Of a stretch of 8,576 bases of DNA, positions 6,761 through 8,576 are shown in pieces (position 1 is the first letter of the stretch; the number at the start of each line of letters is the position of its first letter). The translations under genes and the position numbers were made by a program. The notes beneath the pieces were generated by a model. The model was given only the letters and a program-made list of their open reading frames with translations, made no database searches and had not been told where the DNA came from. This DNA comes from Alphaproteobacteria bacterium. Its GTDB lineage: Bacteria; Pseudomonadota; Alphaproteobacteria; Rhodobacterales; Rhodobacteraceae. The DNA is taken from positions 1 to 8,576 of the forward strand of contig RFGD01000140.1 of NCBI GenBank assembly GCA_003696705.1, given 5' to 3'.

Positions 6761-7956
6761 TGACCCGTCCGCCCGTCACATCGCTGGACGTCGCCGGACG
6801 GCGCCTGGTCGTGCGGGCGGACCTTCGCCTTCCGGCGGCTCGCGGCAAGAAGGCCCCCGGAAGCGACGTTGTGGCGCTGGCCGACTGGCTTCGTCCGCTC
6901 CTCCACCAGGGGGCCAGCGCCACCATCCTGTTCCGCGACGCCCGCGGGGCCGGCACCGAGGCCGCCGAGGCCACGCTTGCCCGCCAGCTCGGCAAGGCGC
7001 TGGGCGTGACCGTGCGGCGAACCGGCCTGCCGGCCGCGGACGCGACGCGCGCGGCAGCCCTGGCGCTCGGACCCGGCGACGTCCTTCTGTCGGCCAATCT
7101 TTCGGCGGTCGCCGAGGCCGACGACGGCGACGATCCGACGCTGGCCGCCGCTGTTGCCGCGCTTGGCGACATTCACGTCGACGATGCCTTCGCGCTCTCG
7201 GATCGCCGGATGGCGACGACGACCGGCGCCGCGGCGCTGATGCAGGCATCCCTTGGCGGGCGCCACACCGCCGAACGGGCGGCCATCGCCGAGTTTCTTT
7301 CGGCCGCCGCCGCCCCTGCGGTCGCGGTCGTCGGCGGCGGCACGCTGGCGGCGCGCGCCGATCTTCTGAAGGCGCTTCTTGGCACCTTCGACACGATCTG
7401 TCTTGGGGGTGGCGTCGCGAACGCCTTCCTTGCCGCCGATGGCGCCCCGATGGGGCGGTCGGCCCCCCGGCCCCGGGACGTCGAGCTTGCGCGCAAGCTT
7501 GCCCGGCAGGCCCGACAGTCGGGCACGACGCTTCTTCTGCCGACGGATCTTGTCATCGCGCGCGAACTTCGCCCGAACGCGCGCAAGCAGGTCATCGCTG
7601 CCGATGCCTGCCCGCCGGAAGGCTTCATCCTGGACATCGGACCGCAGACCCTGCGCGAATACCAGGGCGAGCTGGCCGAGGCGCGCCGTATCCTGTTCAC
7701 CGGCCCCGTCGGGGCCGTCGATCTTCCGCCGTTCGACCGATCGAGCTGTCTTCTTGCGCGGTCCATCGGCGAGCTTACCCGCGCCGATCTGTGCCACTCG
7801 CTGGCCGGTGGCGAGGCAACGGTCCGCATCATCGGCCTTGCCGGTGCGGGCGAGGATTTCACCCACATTTCGACGGGAGGTGACGCCTTCGTGCGCCACG
7901 CCGCAAGCTGCCTGGCCACGGCCCGCCCCCGCCGAAGCGACGGAAAGGCTGCCTAG
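6760..7956 (+). CDS. cbbK: divergent phosphoglycerate kinase homologue lacking most catalytic residues
   Basis: Full-length PGK-fold protein of 398 residues (family about 390-400) in the position where pgk occurs in some cbb operons. PGK would convert 3-phosphoglycerate and ATP to 1,3-bisphosphoglycerate. Scaffold motifs remain: RADLRLP (19-25), LGDIHVDDAF (135-144), AVVGGG (189-194), GGGVANAFLAA (216-226), GFILDIGP, ILFTGPVGA (311-319), EDFTHISTGG (365-374). Aligned by eye to remembered E. coli PGK, active-site positions differ: RADLNVP Asn is R23, catalytic Arg of DARIR is D36, SHLGRP His is R59, ENVRF Arg is S115, the two Lys of GGSKVSTK are T195 and R199, GVFE Glu is D321, GGGDT is GGEAT, and GGGA is GGDA. 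D21, R62 and R149 are kept. There is no frameshift or stop and codon use matches neighbours, so this is not simple decay. Probably catalytically inactive or altered; a structural or regulatory role is possible. The symbol reflects position and homology only. Start at 6760 gives a one-base overlap with cbbG; an in-frame start further up, inside cbbG, is unlikely. Confidence 0.85.
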   Translation: MTRPPVTSLDVAGRRLVVRADLRLPAARGKKAPGSDVVALADWLRPLLHQGASATILFRDARGAGTEAAEATLARQLGKALGVTVRRTGLPAADATRAAALALGPGDVLLSANLSAVAEADDGDDPTLAAAVAALGDIHVDDAFALSDRRMATTTGAAALMQASLGGRHTAERAAIAEFLSAAAAPAVAVVGGGTLAARADLLKALLGTFDTICLGGGVANAFLAADGAPMGRSAPRPRDVELARKLARQARQSGTTLLLPTDLVIARELRPNARKQVIAADACPPEGFILDIGPQTLREYQGELAEARRILFTGPVGAVDLPPFDRSSCLLARSIGELTRADLCHSLAGGEATVRIIGLAGAGEDFTHISTGGDAFVRHAASCLATARPRRSDGKAA

Positions 7957-7967
7957 GAGGGACACGC

Positions 7968-8576
7968 ATGGCACTCATCACGCTTCGACAACTTCTCGAC
8001 TACGCCGCCGAGCACGACTTCGGCGTGCCGGCCTTCAACATCAACAACATGGAACAGGGCCTTGCCATCCTGCGGGCGGCCCAGGCCTGTGACGCGCCGG
8101 TCATCATTCAGGCCAGCCGGGGCGCGCGGTCCTATGCCGGCGACATCATGCTTCAGCACATGATCAAGGCGCTGGTCGAGATGTTCCCCGACATCCCCAT
8201 CGTGATGCATCAGGACCATGGCAACAACGAAGCCACCTGCATGTCGGCGATCCGCTATGGCTTCACCAGCGTCATGATGGACGGCTCGCTCGAGGCCGAC
8301 ATGAAGACCCCGGCGTCCTACGAATACAACGTGGACATCACCGAGCGCGTGAGCCGCATGGCCCACTGGGTCGGCGCCAGCGTCGAGGGGGAACTTGGCG
8401 TTCTCGGCAGCCTCGAGACGGGCGAAGCGGCCAAGGAAGACGGCTCGGGCGCCGAGGGCAAGCTCTCGAAAGAGATGCTGCTGACCGATCCCGACCAGGC
8501 CAAGGACTTCGTCGAGAAGACGCGGGTCGACGCGCTGGCCATCGCCTGCGGCACGAGCCACGGCGCCTACAAGTTC
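7968..8576 (+). CDS. cbbA: class II fructose-bisphosphate aldolase (CbbA), 3' end beyond the window
   Basis: Zn-dependent aldolase joining dihydroxyacetone phosphate with glyceraldehyde 3-phosphate (and with erythrose 4-phosphate in the CBB cycle). The first 203 residues are visible, from MALITLRQLL onward, out of about 350 in CbbA-type enzymes. The catalytic/Zn segment VMHQDHGN has D83 and H84. Further Zn-site residues are E142 in VEGELGVLGS and H198 in CGTSHGAYKF, the last residues before the edge. FGVPAFNINNMEQ near the N-terminus is also typical. The subgroup carries an insertion after VEGELG (about residues 148-168, rich in E, G and K), as in the long class II CbbA/FbaA type. The ATG at 7968 follows GGAGGG that begins at the last base of the upstream TAG stop. 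The remaining third, including the GGSS/NIDTD region, lies outside the window. Confidence 0.96.
   Translation, partial: MALITLRQLLDYAAEHDFGVPAFNINNMEQGLAILRAAQACDAPVIIQASRGARSYAGDIMLQHMIKALVEMFPDIPIVMHQDHGNNEATCMSAIRYGFTSVMMDGSLEADMKTPASYEYNVDITERVSRMAHWVGASVEGELGVLGSLETGEAAKEDGSGAEGKLSKEMLLTDPDQAKDFVEKTRVDALAIACGTSHGAYKF

Noticed and set aside
6760..7956. The idea that the PGK-like gene is a pseudogene
   Set aside because: It has full family length, no stop or frameshift, third-position bias like its neighbours, and a tight overlap with cbbG. Changes are concentrated at catalytic positions while scaffold motifs remain.
6577..7974. A 465-codon minus-strand open frame opposite the PGK-like gene
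   Set aside because: I considered it because the plus-strand gene is divergent. The plus-strand product has clear PGK motifs, a good overlap start and downstream continuity, whereas the minus-strand product is a low-complexity R/G/A-rich shadow.
1..8576. tRNA, rRNA, CRISPR array, insertion sequence, attachment site or intrinsic terminator
   Set aside because: None was seen. Almost all of the window is coding, the only gaps above 30 bp are the two regulatory ones, and no hairpin followed by a T-run was found at gene ends.

Overview
The window is GC-rich coding DNA from what looks like an alphaproteobacterium, most likely a member of the Rhodobacterales able to fix CO2 by the Calvin-Benson-Bassham (CBB) cycle. 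The basis is the gene order cbbR / cbbF-cbbP-cbbT-cbbG-(pgk)-cbbA, which resembles the Rhodobacter form II cbb operon, plus the strong G/C bias at third codon positions and protein motifs matching what I remember of Rhodobacter CbbF, CbbP and CbbG. No database search was possible.

Left part (1-794): a small mercury-type module. merF, encoding an inner-membrane mercuric ion transporter, is on the minus strand and runs off the left edge. It is divergent from a merR-family regulator on the plus strand. The 99-bp gap between them holds a textbook MerR-type promoter facing merF: a -35 and -10 separated by exactly 19 bp, with a perfect CTGTAG-N3-CTACAG dyad in the spacer.

Middle (791-1842): a LysR-type regulator, called CbbR, lies on the minus strand, tail-to-tail with merR. 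The two genes share a single CTAG that supplies both TAG stop codons. Between cbbR and cbbF is an 83-bp AT-rich gap that should carry the CbbR-controlled promoter region. Two small inverted repeats sit at the cbbR start.

Right part (1843-8576): six tightly packed plus-strand genes, with gaps of 21, 12, 13, -1 and 11 bp. They encode fructose-1,6-bisphosphatase (cbbF), phosphoribulokinase (cbbP), transketolase (cbbT), glyceraldehyde-3-phosphate dehydrogenase (cbbG), a phosphoglycerate kinase homologue, and class II fructose-bisphosphate aldolase (cbbA, cut by the right edge). Together they cover reduction, regeneration and the final phosphorylation to ribulose-1,5-bisphosphate. RuBisCO itself is not in the window and may follow cbbA.

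The most notable observation is the PGK homologue. It keeps the full length and much of the PGK scaffold, but it is substituted at most of the residues needed for 3-phosphoglycerate and nucleotide chemistry. Its reading frame is intact and its start overlaps the cbbG stop. It looks like a conserved pseudoenzyme, or an enzyme with a changed function, inside a carbon-fixation operon. The other genes have ordinary catalytic residues.
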